A DNA stretch of 64,000 nucleotides from Bradyrhizobium sp. Ghvi (GCF_900115265.1 NZ_FOVU01000006.1:310001-374000), one strand, 5' to 3'; shown: positions 28,111 through 36,824, counted from the stretch's first letter. Notes: generated from the letters alone by a model not told the origin. Program-made: numbers and translations.

Positions 28111-28280
28111 GGGCGCCAGCTACAGCTGCGCCTTGTAGCGTTCTTCCACGATCTCCTGGCCCGCCGAGGCTGGGCTGGTCGTGGTGTACCTTATCCGGGC
28201 GCCGACAGCTTTGAGCGCATCAGCGCCTCGCCACGCGGGTCCGAACTGGCCGACGATGATCGCAGCGCGGTGAATTCGGA

Positions 28281-29342
28281 CTACATCGTGCGCTGCGGCG
28301 CAGTTTGCAGCAATTGACGAACCTGCTCGCTGTAGAACTTCGCATTCCCGGTGGTGCCGTGGCCGCGCGTCTCGGTGCTTGCAGGGATGAGATACAGCTT
28401 GCCGTTCTTGACCCGCTTCATTGCTGCGTCCGTGATGCCGGTTTCCGGCGGATTGCGCTCGTCATCGGCGGAGTTGATCAGCAGCAGCGTTGCCTCGATC
28501 TGCTCCAATTTGTCGCCGGCGTTGTAGTCATGCGAGGAGTCCCACTGGTAGACGTAGTCGTTGGCGTCCGCCGTGATCGGCGTCCCCAGCCGCTCGTCGA
28601 CGATCTTGTCGGCCTTGGCCGCAGTCGGCGCCTGTTGCTGATAAGCGAGCGTGCCGCCGATGCTGGCGATGCCGTAGGCCGTGATGGCGTATTTCATCAT
28701 GCGCGGCTGGCTGGTGTAATTGCCGCCATTGTAGTCGGGATCGTTGCGGATCGTGTCGAGCATGATCCGCCGCAGCATCCAGTTTCGCGATGCCATCTCG
28801 GTTGGCTGTGAGGCCATCGGCACCAGCACGTCCATGTCCTTGGGATATTTCTCGCCCCACAGCCAGGTCTGCATGCCACCCATGGAGTTGCCGATCACGA
28901 GCCGCAGATGCTTGACGCCGAGGCCTTCGGTTACGAGGCGATGCTGCGCTTCGACCATATCGTCGTAATTGTATTTCGGAAAGCCTGTCTTCATGCCATC
29001 CGACGGCTTTGACGATTTGCCGTGGCCGATCGCATCAGGAAGGATGATGTAATATTTGGATGCATCGAGCGGCTGTCCGGCGCCGAACATTTCGCCGGCG
29101 AAGGCGGGCGTCAGCATGCTTGCGCCCGAGCCGCCGGTGCCGTGCAGCACCAGCACCGGTTGTCCGGTCGGGTCACCGATGGTGGTGTAGTGCAGCTTCA
29201 GGTCGGGCAGGACCTCGCCGGTGTGAAACTTGAAATCTTTCGCGATCCAGTCGCCTTGCTTCGGCGCCGGGTAATCGGCCGCCATTGCCGGAATCGAGAA
29301 CGACAGCAAAGCTGTGGCAAGCAGCGCGCCCGAGAATTTCAT
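28281..29342 (-). CDS. exported alpha/beta hydrolase (MetX-like fold)
   Basis: A 353-residue protein with signal peptide MKFSGALLATALLSFSIP (cleavage near AMA). The alpha/beta hydrolase core shows the oxyanion HGTGGSG at about 80 and the nucleophile elbow GNSMGGMQT at about 160. The Asp (NSADDERNPP) and His (ETRGHGTT) follow in order. The overall sequence is like homoserine O-acetyltransferase, but export makes a methionine role unlikely; a periplasmic esterase is more likely. GGGGAGG lies upstream of the ATG. Confidence 0.88.
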   Translation of the reverse strand: MKFSGALLATALLSFSIPAMAADYPAPKQGDWIAKDFKFHTGEVLPDLKLHYTTIGDPTGQPVLVLHGTGGSGASMLTPAFAGEMFGAGQPLDASKYYIILPDAIGHGKSSKPSDGMKTGFPKYNYDDMVEAQHRLVTEGLGVKHLRLVIGNSMGGMQTWLWGEKYPKDMDVLVPMASQPTEMASRNWMLRRIMLDTIRNDPDYNGGNYTSQPRMMKYAITAYGIASIGGTLAYQQQAPTAAKADKIVDERLGTPITADANDYVYQWDSSHDYNAGDKLEQIEATLLLINSADDERNPPETGITDAAMKRVKNGKLYLIPASTETRGHGTTGNAKFYSEQVRQLLQTAPQRTM

Positions 29343-29503
29343 GATTTCCTCCCCGCTTCGGCCGCTGGCATCCGGGCCGCTTCGCACTCGATCTTATCAG
29401 CGTCACTCAAAGGATCGAGTGTCGATGTGCTGTCCGCCGCCAAAACTTTTCGCTCATGGTGCATCGCGCAAGCGGAATATTCCGAGCCGGTGAGCGAGGC
29501 GGC

Positions 29504-29911
29504 CTAATGCTCCCGGAGTAAACCGAGCGCGTACCAGCCCCAGTAGACCCTGTGACGCCGGATCAGTCCCTTGTCGATCTCCATGATCTCGACCAGCTCC
29601 ATCTGCTCGCCGTCGGGAGCGACGCGTGGATATTCCCAGGTAACGATCCGGCCGTCGGTGAAGAAGCCCTGCTTGAAACGCTTTCGCTGCGGCGGATTGG
29701 TCCGGAACACGCGTGTGATGAAGGTACGCAGATTGTCCCTGCCCTGGACGATCCCGGTGGGCGTCTTCATGAGATGCTGAACCAGCGGGCTTTCGATGGA
29801 AGCATCGTCGGCATAGAGTGCGAGGGACGCCTCGAGGTCCTTGTTGCCGAGGGCTTCATCCCACAGTCTGCAGATGCGTTCTGCCTCGCTCCGGTGGGTT
29901 TCGTTGGTCAT
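29504..29911 (-). CDS. NTF2-like / SnoaL-type protein
   Basis: A 135-residue protein with the nuclear transport factor 2 cone fold: an N-terminal helix (AERICRLWDEALGNKDLEASLALYADDASIESP), then beta strands (GRIVTWEYPRV, QMELVEIMEIDKGLIRRHRVYWGW). AGGAG stands nine bases before this ATG, which decides the start. Members bind or isomerise small hydrophobic molecules. It is divergent from an ArsR-type regulator with 140 bases between starts, so that regulator may control it. Confidence 0.85.
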   Translation of the reverse strand: MTNETHRSEAERICRLWDEALGNKDLEASLALYADDASIESPLVQHLMKTPTGIVQGRDNLRTFITRVFRTNPPQRKRFKQGFFTDGRIVTWEYPRVAPDGEQMELVEIMEIDKGLIRRHRVYWGWYALGLLREH

Positions 29912-30051
29912 TGCTGTACTCCTCTGGATTTGGGACGGTATCTCGGGGGATCGCAAAGAAGGCAGCCTCGAAGTTTCATCGAATTCTGAAATGACTGGCT
30001 TGGGAACGATGCGATGACGTGGCGGCAGGTCCACATGGGCGGGAGGTTTTG

Positions 30052-30744
30052 ATGGTCGCAGCCAGACGATCAGTCCAATCCGGATTTTCGCGGCTCACCG
30101 ATGCATTGAGCGATCCGGCGCGCGAAGCCATGGTGAGTGCGCTGTTCGGCGGCAAGGCGCTGCCTGCGGGCGAGTTGGCATTGCTTGCCGGCGTGTCGCC
30201 GCAAAGCGCCAGCGCGCATCTTCAGAAGCTGACCGAGGCGCGGCTGCTCTCGGTGTGGCAGCAGGGCCGGTTCCGCTACTATCGGATCGCGGACGATGAG
30301 GTCGCAGGCCTGATCGAAAATCTCGTCAATGTCGCTGCCAGGACTGCGCATGCGGAACGCGCGCGAGGCGTGCCGATGCCGCTCCGTCAATCGCGGACCT
30401 GCTATTGCCATCTCGCCGGTCAGCTCGGCGTAGCGCTGAGAGACGGCTTGCTGGGCAAGAAACTGATAGCGCTGGGCGGTCGCGAGGCTTCCATCACCGA
30501 CCAGGGGCTCGCCTGGTCTCGTGCGGAGGCGATCGACTTCAAGCCGGGTCGTGATCCTCACATGCGGCTCTGCAACGATTGGACCGAGCGTGTCCCGCAC
30601 CTGGCAGGTCCGTTCGCCAATGCGATCCTGAAGCGGCTGATCGCCACGCACGCACTGGCTCCGCACCGGGTTCCACGCGCGCTTCGCCTCACCCCGAAAG
30701 GGCGGGCCTTCTTCGAGCGGCTCGGCGTTTCAATTCCGTTCTGA
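30052..30744 (+). CDS. ArsR-family winged-helix regulator
   Basis: A 230-residue regulator. Residues 10-90 form an ArsR-type winged helix (DPAREAMVSALFGGKALPAGELALLAGVSPQS with recognition helix SASAHLQKLTEARLL). Residues 110-230 form a longer ligand part with two Cys (RTCYCHLAGQLGVAL). The start was set at the ATG preceded by GGGAGG. Length and Cys suggest sensing of a metal, a thiol or a small molecule. Probably autoregulates and controls the divergent NTF2-like gene. Confidence 0.85.
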   Translation: MVAARRSVQSGFSRLTDALSDPAREAMVSALFGGKALPAGELALLAGVSPQSASAHLQKLTEARLLSVWQQGRFRYYRIADDEVAGLIENLVNVAARTAHAERARGVPMPLRQSRTCYCHLAGQLGVALRDGLLGKKLIALGGREASITDQGLAWSRAEAIDFKPGRDPHMRLCNDWTERVPHLAGPFANAILKRLIATHALAPHRVPRALRLTPKGRAFFERLGVSIPF

Positions 30745-30839
30745 AGTCGCGCCGGATGACGATGACAGCGGCAGATCCCGCATGTAGCATTCGACGGCCG
30801 CTGATCGTCCTTGAGCAGGATCGCCTTCCAGGAGGAACT

Positions 30840-31106
30840 ATGTGCCGCAACATCAAGACGCTGTTCAATTTCGAGCCGCCGGCGACCGAAGACGAGATCC
30901 ATGCCAGCGCGCTCCAGTTCGTGCGAAAGCTCTCCGGCTTCAACAAGCCCTCGCAGGCCAATGAGGCCGCGTTCGAGCGCGCGGTGGCTGAGGTCTCGGA
31001 GGCAGCACGGCGGCTGCTGACCTCGCTGCATACCCACGCGCCGGCACGCGACCGCGAGGTCGAGGCGGAGAAGGCAAAGGAGCGTTCGCGGCTGCGCTTC
31101 GGCTAG
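30840..31106 (+). CDS. DUF2277-family protein
   Basis: An 88-residue soluble helical protein starting MCRNIKTLFNFEPPATEDEI, which is characteristic of the DUF2277 family. AGGAGG lies five bases before the ATG. The family is widely conserved in proteobacteria and actinobacteria without known role. No membrane segment. It stands alone between two short gaps. Confidence 0.88.
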   Translation: MCRNIKTLFNFEPPATEDEIHASALQFVRKLSGFNKPSQANEAAFERAVAEVSEAARRLLTSLHTHAPARDREVEAEKAKERSRLRFG

Positions 31107-31201
31107 AGGGCGGCAAAGCTCCACCGTGATCTGACTCACGGAAGCGGGGGCCTTCACGCGCGATGATGTCTGCCGGGGTTTTGACAACCCGGAGCAGGAC
31201 C

Positions 31202-31417
31202 ATGAACCGCCCCCTTTTTCCGCTGAAAGCAGGTGCTATTGCCTTCACGCTGTTATGGACTGCGTGGATGATGTGGTGGAGCGGCTCGTTCTCGAGCGCG
31301 AATGTGGTGATCCTTGCCTTTTGCGGCGCAGCAGTCGGCTATCTCTGGTACCGCGCCATGCGCTGGCAATTCGAACGAATGGGCATGCTGCCGCGGCCGG
31401 AGGATCGGGCAAAGTAG
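31202..31417 (+). CDS. small two-helix membrane protein
   Basis: A 71-residue inner-membrane protein with two hydrophobic segments (about residues 9-28 and 33-50) and a charged C-terminal tail (RMGMLPRPEDRAK). GGAG lies eight bases before the ATG. Aromatic-rich first helix (LLWTAWMMWWSG). Convergent with the collagen-like gene. No known family. Confidence 0.75.
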   Translation: MNRPLFPLKAGAIAFTLLWTAWMMWWSGSFSSANVVILAFCGAAVGYLWYRAMRWQFERMGMLPRPEDRAK

Positions 31418-31424
31418 AGACCGG

Positions 31425-31943
31425 CTAGTTCTTCTGGCCGTGCCTCTTCTTTTTCTTCTTTTTCTTGCGCGCGTCGCCGTCGTCGCTCTCGTCACCTTCA
31501 TCGGAGGAGGCAATGTCGGCCTCGTGCACGGCGGCTTCGAGCGCGGCGCGTTCGGCGGCCTCCTGCTCGCGCTGGCGGCGGCGTTCGTCCCAGGCATCGA
31601 ACAATTGCTCCAGCCACGGCAGCACCTGCTCGATCGACGGCAATTGGCCGGGTGGCCCCGCCTCGCCGCGCGGGCCTTGCGGACCGACGGGTCCTTGCGG
31701 ACCGGCAGGGCCCTGTGGCCCGGCTGCTCCCCGCGGACCTGCTTCGCCTGGTTTACCGGGCACGCCAGGCTTGCCTTGCGCTCCGGCTTTTCCGGCCGGA
31801 CCTGGCTTGCCCTGCGGTCCCGGCTTGCCGCGTGCACCGTCCGGGCCCCGCTTGCCCGGATGCCCCTGCGGCCCAGGCCGTCCCGGCTCGCCCTGTCGTC
31901 CGCGCGGACCTTGAGGTCCCGGCCGTCCCTGTTCGTCTGCCAC
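31425..31943 (-). CDS. collagen-like triple-helix repeat protein
   Basis: A 172-residue protein with about 32 Gly-X-Y triplets (residues 6-100, e.g. GPQGPRGRQGEPGRPG), a short helical part (LPSIEQVLPWLEQLFDAWDERRRQREQEAAERAALEAAV) and an acidic-then-polylysine tail. The start is GTG, placed seven bases after AAGGAG; an ATG seven codons upstream lacks such a site. No signal peptide or anchor is seen. The triplets should make it trimerise. Surface location, if any, is unexplained. Confidence 0.85.
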   Translation of the reverse strand: MADEQGRPGPQGPRGRQGEPGRPGPQGHPGKRGPDGARGKPGPQGKPGPAGKAGAQGKPGVPGKPGEAGPRGAAGPQGPAGPQGPVGPQGPRGEAGPPGQLPSIEQVLPWLEQLFDAWDERRRQREQEAAERAALEAAVHEADIASSDEGDESDDGDARKKKKKKKRHGQKN

Positions 31944-32098
31944 GCCGCTACTCCTTCTGCGCACGCAAGCTACTTAGCGACGTTTGACGACAGCAGCAAT
32001 TCCGCCCGCACATCATGTCGAGCTTGATCAACGTCAATCTGCGACAGGGTGCGCCGTGTGATTGACGCCGCGGCCACAATCCTTGCGAAGAGCGACCG

Positions 32099-32419
32099 AT
32101 GCGCGCGGCGTGGAAAATCTTTTGTCTGGCGGCAATCGTGCTCGCGGCGGCGATCGGCCTCGCTCATCTGCTCGTGGCCGATGTCGTGCCGGTCGGCTAC
32201 GCCGAGGCGCCGCAGGCATCATGGGCGATCCTGACCGCATTCGCGCTACGCGCAATCGCGCTGACCGCGGCCTGGGTCGCGATCATCACGTTGTCGGTGC
32301 TCGTCGGCGCCAATTTTATCAGATGGTCTTCCGCGCGGACCGCGCCCGGAATAACCGCGCCGTCACGCGCTAGTCGTGATAGGCCGGCACCTCGATGCCG
32401 GAGGCCGCGTAAAGTCTGA
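32099..32419 (+). CDS. small membrane protein
   Basis: A 106-residue protein with two hydrophobic segments (about residues 7-27 and 46-72) and a basic Pro/Arg-rich tail (TAPSRASRDRPAPRCRRPRKV). The final 50 bases overlap the convergent Fis-like gene, so the true protein may matter only up to residue 85. Ribosome site weak. Not recognised. Confidence 0.6.
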   Translation: MRAAWKIFCLAAIVLAAAIGLAHLLVADVVPVGYAEAPQASWAILTAFALRAIALTAAWVAIITLSVLVGANFIRWSSARTAPGITAPSRASRDRPAPRCRRPRKV

Positions 32420-32618
32420 TCTTGTTGCGCAGCGTGCGCACCGACAGGCCGAGCACGCGCGAGGCGCGCGTGCGGTTGCCGTCGCAGCGCGCGAGCGTCT
32501 GCAGCACGAGCTCGCGCTCGACCTCGCCGACGGTCGCGCCGATCAGCAGTGGAACGATCTCGTTGGGTGCAAGGAATTGCGCGCCCCGCTCGGACGCCGC
32601 GACATGAACAGTGGTCAT
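32370..32618 (-). CDS. Fis-type helix-turn-helix protein
   Basis: An 82-residue protein made mainly of a Fis-family DNA-binding domain: VERELVLQTLARCDGNRTRASRVLGLSVRTLRNKIRLY, the same type that ends NtrC-class activators. There is no receiver or AAA domain, so it is either a free nucleoid/transcription factor or a remnant. GGGGAG stands eight bases before this ATG; a GTG two codons upstream is less well placed. Function unknown. Confidence 0.85.
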   Translation of the reverse strand: MTTVHVAASERGAQFLAPNEIVPLLIGATVGEVERELVLQTLARCDGNRTRASRVLGLSVRTLRNKIRLYAASGIEVPAYHD

Positions 32619-32813
32619 CAACACACTCCCCGATCAACGCCCCCTTCCATCGTTGGAAGCGGATCGAGAACAACGACCCCCTAGCCGTAATCCACGGTGG
32701 TCGGGTTTGGTTAACGAAAGGTTAATTCCGCGCGAGTGCACGAATTGACCTTGGGAATGCCGCCGCGTTGCCGCGATTGGCACGAGATGCATAGCAAAGC
32801 GGGCCGATCTCGC

Positions 32814-33581
32814 TCACACCGTGCGATATCCACCGTCCACCATCACGATCGTTCCTGTGACGTAAGACGATAGGTCCGAAGCGAGGAAGATCGCGGGGCC
32901 CACGATGTCCTCGGGCTTGCCACTACGTGCGAGCGGGGTGTGGTCGATGAAGGCCTGCACCAATGCGGGATTGGTGGCGCGCGCATTGGCGTTGAGGTTG
33001 GTTTCGATGAAGCCCGGTCCGATCGCGTTGACGCGCACGCCTTCCCTGCCGAGCTCGACTGCGAGCGCCTTGGTGAAGCCGAGCACGCCGTGTTTTGACG
33101 TCGTGTACGCCGCCGATGTCGGTGTGCGCAGGTGCATGAAAGACTGGATGGAGGCGATATTGACGATGCGGCCTTTGCTGGCGCGCAAGGGGGCGAGGAA
33201 GGCCTGCGTCGTGTTGAAGACGCCGTTGAGGTTGAGCGAGATGATGTCGTTCCAGTCCTTCGCCACCGTCTCGGTCTCCGCGGTGAAGGCGTTGCGGCGG
33301 GTGATGCCGGCATTGTTGACGAGGATCGAGACTTGACCGATCTTGTCGGCAACCTCTTTGGCCAGCGCGAAGCAATCCTCGCGCCTGGTCACGTCGAGCG
33401 CAAAGCTCTCGGCCTTGCCGCCCGATTTTCGGATCTCCTGGGCGGCTTCCGCGACCGTGTCGGCGTTGACGTCGAGCAGCACGATTTGCGCGCCCTCGCG
33501 GGCGTAGCCGGCGGCGATCGCCCGGCCGATGCCGGAGCCTGCGCCCGTGACGACGGCGATGTGGTTTGCGAGCAATGCCAT
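32814..33581 (-). CDS. short-chain dehydrogenase/reductase (classical)
   Basis: A 255-residue NAD(P)-dependent oxidoreductase. Cofactor motif TGAGSGIGRAI at about 12-22, NNAG at about 89-92, catalytic Ser in NIASIQS and Tyr-x-x-x-Lys in YTTSKHG. The end reads GTIVMVDGGYRTV, as in FabG-like and sugar dehydrogenases. The acidic residue after the second strand (LLDVNAD) suggests NAD rather than NADP. Substrate not assignable. Confidence 0.92.
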   Translation of the reverse strand: MALLANHIAVVTGAGSGIGRAIAAGYAREGAQIVLLDVNADTVAEAAQEIRKSGGKAESFALDVTRREDCFALAKEVADKIGQVSILVNNAGITRRNAFTAETETVAKDWNDIISLNLNGVFNTTQAFLAPLRASKGRIVNIASIQSFMHLRTPTSAAYTTSKHGVLGFTKALAVELGREGVRVNAIGPGFIETNLNANARATNPALVQAFIDHTPLARSGKPEDIVGPAIFLASDLSSYVTGTIVMVDGGYRTV

Positions 33582-33692
33582 GACAGTTTCCTCCCGGATT
33601 CGTTTCTAAGTTTCATGAAAGGCTAACCCGAAATTAAGGGGTCGGAAACGGCGGCCTTGGCATACTCATCTTCATTGCTAAACGTTGCGCGC

Positions 33693-34178
33693 ATGATGGA
33701 ACGACTTGAATCCTGGAAACTGGCGCTGGAGCGCCTGCGGTCGGCGGACGAGGCCGATTGGGCCGAGGCCGGCCGGATCGTGGCCGAGATCATCAGGATG
33801 AGCACGGATGCCACGTTGCGGCAGGCTGCCGAGCAGGCGCTGCCCGTGCTGCGCCAGGCCGCGGGGAATGACGATCACGGCGTTACGCTGGCCGCCCGGC
33901 GTCGTGTCGGTGTGATCCTCGATGTCGTCCATGATCTGACCGCGCCGCGCTTCGGCCGCCGCAACGCCGCGCCGAAGAAGCTGTCCAGCGAGGATCGCGC
34001 CCGCAAGATGCTGGGTCTGCCGCTCGCGGTGCAGCTCACCTGCGAGGACATCAACCAAGCCTATCGCCGCGCCGCCAAGGGCATGCATCCCGACCAGGGC
34101 GGCAGCGCGCAGGCCTTCATCGACCTCTCCGCCGCGCGCGACGTGTTGATTCATCCCGGCGCGCACAAGGACGCCTGA
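33693..34178 (+). CDS. J-domain (DnaJ-like) protein
   Basis: A 161-residue cytoplasmic protein. Residues 1-70 are helical. The C-terminal part (about 110-161) is a J-domain with the HPD motif in MHPDQGGSAQAFIDLSAARDVL and the preceding NQAYRRAAK helix. The HPD loop should stimulate a DnaK-type chaperone. The placement of the J-domain at the C-terminus, without Gly/Phe or zinc regions, marks a type III co-chaperone. The start was set at the first ATG in a plausible context. Confidence 0.85.
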   Translation: MMERLESWKLALERLRSADEADWAEAGRIVAEIIRMSTDATLRQAAEQALPVLRQAAGNDDHGVTLAARRRVGVILDVVHDLTAPRFGRRNAAPKKLSSEDRARKMLGLPLAVQLTCEDINQAYRRAAKGMHPDQGGSAQAFIDLSAARDVLIHPGAHKDA

Positions 34179-34184
34179 GGGCGC

Positions 34185-34817
34185 TCAGCTCTTGTCGACG
34201 CAGCTCGGATAGGGCGCATCTTCGCCCGCGACGATCGGACAGAGATCGATCGGGCCGAGATAGCGCAGGCGCGCGTTCCAGCGTTCATCGTGGATGGGGG
34301 GCTCGTCGCTTTCAGGGCCGCGCTCGGCCCATTGGATGGTGTAATAGTCGGTGGTGCCCTTGAGCGTGATCAAGAGCGCGGTCTCGCTGTGCCGCGTCGG
34401 GCCGCTGTCGACGCGGCCGCAACCGATCACCGCGACGAAGCCCTCGAAGCGGCCGAATGTCGTCTCGCCCAAAGCCCTCGCCGCAAAACTGTCGGGGCAG
34501 GCCGACTTGAATCCGCCGGCGATCGTGCTCGCAAAAATCTGCGGCGAACTGCCTGGCGTCAGGGTCATGCCCTTTTCGCCGGTGACCGTGATCATCTGCG
34601 TCCAGCGCTCGGGCGTCTCGCCGTTCAGCACCGCTTCGCGGATGTAATGACCGCCCTTGGTGTTCTCGAACACCACAGTGAAATTCGACGGCATCGCGAA
34701 AGAGACGAGCTGGCTGAAGATCGGCGAAATCACGCGGAAGGATTGCGGGGCCTGCGCCTGCGCCGCCATCGCGAGAAGGAGCGAAGCCGCGAGGGCTGAG
34801 GCTGTGATCACGCGCAT
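34185..34817 (-). CDS. exported hypothetical protein
   Basis: A 210-residue protein with signal peptide MRVITASALAASLLLAMAA (cleavage near AQA). The mature part has two cysteine pairs (about residues 98/123 and near the C-terminus) and a beta-rich pattern (FTVVFENTKGGHYIREAVL, then GFVAVIGCGRVDSGPTRH). Periplasmic. No family recognised. It lies just upstream of a tandem pair of small exported genes on the same strand but is separated by their terminator. Confidence 0.8.
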   Translation of the reverse strand: MRVITASALAASLLLAMAAQAQAPQSFRVISPIFSQLVSFAMPSNFTVVFENTKGGHYIREAVLNGETPERWTQMITVTGEKGMTLTPGSSPQIFASTIAGGFKSACPDSFAARALGETTFGRFEGFVAVIGCGRVDSGPTRHSETALLITLKGTTDYYTIQWAERGPESDEPPIHDERWNARLRYLGPIDLCPIVAGEDAPYPSCVDKS

Positions 34818-34841
34818 CGACCGGCTCCAATCCGCGAGGTG

Positions 34842-34886
34842 AAAAAAACGACCGGGCAAGGATGCTAGCACCGCATCCTTGCCCGG
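34842..34886 (-). terminator. intrinsic terminator, minus strand
   Basis: Arms CCGGGCAAGGATGC/GCATCCTTGCCCGG (34852-34886) with a seven-base loop, followed on the minus strand by TCGTTTTTTT. Ends transcription of the gene at 34911-35162. Confidence 0.9.
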
Positions 34887-34910
34887 CCCTGTCGTCCGCC
34901 GATCGAATTC

Positions 34911-35162
34911 CTACCAGCTGCAGTGACCGGCCTTCAGCGCGTGATCCTTGAGCGCGAGCGCGTCGAGGAAGGTCGGCACCGAGGTGCTGGCGCGATGATA
35001 GCCGGCCGGCCACGGCGTGGTCGGGATGCTCTCGTCCCAGATCTGACACACGCCGCTGTCGTGCCAGCGGATCAAATGATAGCCGGCTTCGGCCGGGCTC
35101 GCTGCGACGAAGGCGGCAGCGGCAAGACCGGCGGCAGCGCAGAGCATGGAAATACGACGCAT
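34911..35162 (-). CDS. small exported protein, tandem paralog 1
   Basis: An 83-residue exported protein: signal peptide MRRISMLCAAAGLAAAAFV (cleavage near AEA), then AGYHLIRWHDSGVCQIWDES and a final Cys (GHCSW), so one disulfide is likely. GAGGAG precedes the ATG. The IRW-GVCQIW core matches the next gene. Function unknown. Confidence 0.82.
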   Translation of the reverse strand: MRRISMLCAAAGLAAAAFVAASPAEAGYHLIRWHDSGVCQIWDESIPTTPWPAGYHRASTSVPTFLDALALKDHALKAGHCSW

Positions 35163-35306
35163 GGATCAGCTCCTCAAAATTGAAAGATGTGATGCACCTC
35201 CCGGCAATGCGGGGAGGAGTGCGGGACGCTTTGGCCTTGCGCCCCGGACAAGGGTGAGTAGTTCCGTGCGTCGATCAGGTTCAAAGCGCGCCTGCGGGCA
35301 GGTGCA

Positions 35307-35340
35307 AAGAAAAAGGCGGGCTGCTCGCGCAGGCCCGCCC
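35307..35340 (-). terminator. intrinsic terminator, minus strand
   Basis: Hairpin with arms GGGCGGGC/GCCCGCC around CTGCGCGAGCA (35315-35340), followed on the minus strand by TTTTTCTTT. Ends the gene at 35366-35626, so the two paralogs have separate transcripts. Confidence 0.85.
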
Positions 35341-35365
35341 TCAGACATTGGATCGAATTGACAGC

Positions 35366-35626
35366 TCAGAGCGTGCAGCGGTGCTCGGAGCGCATCTTGA
35401 TCTGGAGGTCGGAGGCCTGGGTGAAAGTCGGTAATGGCTTGCTGACGACCTTGTAGGTCGATACGCCCCACTGGAACGGCTTGTACTTCAGGTCCTCGTT
35501 CCAGACCTGGCAGATCCCGGTGTTGTCCCAGCGGATCACGTAATAGCCGACCTTCGCGGACGCGGGCACGGCGAAAACGGAACTGGCGATGCCGGCAATG
35601 GCACAAAGGGCGAGAACGCGACGCAT
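35366..35626 (-). CDS. small exported protein, tandem paralog 2
   Basis: An 86-residue paralog of the gene at 34911: signal peptide MRRVLALCAIAGIASSVFA (cleavage near ASA), then YYVIRWDNTGICQVWNED and a final Cys (HRCTL). AAGGAGATATTTC precedes the ATG. A duplication product with different middle loop. The 613 bases from here to 36239 hold no gene, only a family D repeat and no other signal I can name. Confidence 0.8.
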   Translation of the reverse strand: MRRVLALCAIAGIASSVFAVPASAKVGYYVIRWDNTGICQVWNEDLKYKPFQWGVSTYKVVSKPLPTFTQASDLQIKMRSEHRCTL

Positions 35627-35980
35627 GAAATATCTCCTTGTGGGGACGGGTGAGGCGAAAATTCGTGCGGTAAAAAAAGCTCCTTTGCAAGCCGGCGAGC
35701 CGGCTTTCACGGACATGTCAGCCCGATGCGGCCACTTGGTTCGGCTGCGTGCCCCGCAGGACACACATGCTCACGTCGCCAACGACCCGGGTGCCGCGAT
35801 GTCGATCGGCGACAGGAATCGCGAAAACAACCCCATGCACAGTAGAAATGATTGGAGAAATTGGAATTCGGGAAGACAGAAGTTCTGATTGACGCGTCGG
35901 GCAAAACAGGAGCAGGATGGCATGGTGGGTAAGGCTGGGTGCACTCGTGGATGTGCGCAGCTTGTTGCGCCACACTCCGC

Positions 35981-36113
35981 CGTCATGCCCCGGCTTGACC
36001 GGGCATCCAGTACGCCGCTCCGATTGTGGTGAGAGCGAGTGCTCAAGTGTTGGTCTCTGGGATCTGGATCGCCCGGTCCTGGCGCGCAATTGCGCACTGG
36101 CCGGGCGATGACA
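35981..36113. repeat. intergenic repeat, family D, copy 2
   Basis: Contains cgtcatgccccggcttgacc at its left edge, gatctggatcgcccggtc in the middle and ggccgggcgatgacag at the right. The tcatgccccgg / ccgggcgatgac edges match the copy at 12743-12847 in inverted sense. Confidence 0.7.
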
Positions 36114-36239
36114 GTTGAATGCCGAGCTGCATCTTGCCCGCGTACCGGTACCCCATCATGTTGCCGCCGCGTTCGATCGGATAAATTGCGGCGTCTGATT
36201 CGTTTTCCTCCCTTGAAAAATAGCCCCCGGAGACGCCCC

Positions 36240-36674
36240 ATGAAGATTGCTTCCACCTTGCGTGCCGCGCTCGTCGCCATTGCCGCGCTGGCCGGCCTTT
36301 CGACCGCAGCGCGGGCCGACGACGGCTCCGTGGTGCTGACGATCTACAAGGCGGGCTGGATCATCGGTGGCTCCGGCGGCTCGGGCGTCCTGAACTTTCA
36401 TGGCCGCTCCTATGCGCTCTCGACCGGCGGGCTCGACTACGGCCTCGTCTTCGGCGGCTCCAAGACCGTGCTGCGCGGCCGCGTCTCAAACATCGTCAGA
36501 CCCTCTGATGTCGCCGGCGTCTATGGCGCCGCCGGTGCGGGCCTCGCCGTCGGCCGCGGCGCCCGCGCCATCGTGCTGACCAACCAGAAGGGCGCGGTGC
36601 TGGAGTTGTCGGGCTACCAGACCGGCCTGATGGCGAATGCGGATCTCAGCGGGCTTGCCATCACGATGCGCTAA
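36240..36674 (+). CDS. exported hypothetical protein, possibly EipA-like (DUF1134)
   Basis: A 144-residue protein with signal peptide MKIASTLRAALVAIAALAG (cleavage near ARA). The mature part is Gly-rich with beta strands (GSVVLTIYKAGWIIGGSGGS, then GVLNFHGRSYALSTGGL). The pattern recalls the envelope-integrity protein family EipA/DUF1134 of Hyphomicrobiales, but I am not sure. Weak GGAGACG upstream of the ATG. Periplasmic or outer-membrane associated. Confidence 0.75.
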   Translation: MKIASTLRAALVAIAALAGLSTAARADDGSVVLTIYKAGWIIGGSGGSGVLNFHGRSYALSTGGLDYGLVFGGSKTVLRGRVSNIVRPSDVAGVYGAAGAGLAVGRGARAIVLTNQKGAVLELSGYQTGLMANADLSGLAITMR

Positions 36675-36685
36675 CAGACGGTGCC

Positions 36686-36824
36686 GTAGGGTGGGTTAGC
36701 GTTGCGACTGCGCGAAGTGCGGTCGCAATGCGTAACCCACCTCTTTGGCTTCCGAAGTCATGGAAGTGGTGGGTTACGCCCAGCGCTCTGCGCTTCGCGC
36801 AGCCGCAGGGCTAACCCACCCTAC
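36686..36824. repeat. intergenic repeat, family C, copy 1
   Basis: Long inverted repeat: left edge gtagggtgggttagc, right edge ctaacccaccctac, inner aacccacct and gtgggttacg blocks. Three more copies lie at 38201-38289, 39668-39816 and 40985-41096. Confidence 0.92.

Noticed and set aside
31425..31943. Collagen-like gene as a phage tail fibre
   Set aside because: No other phage gene is present nearby.
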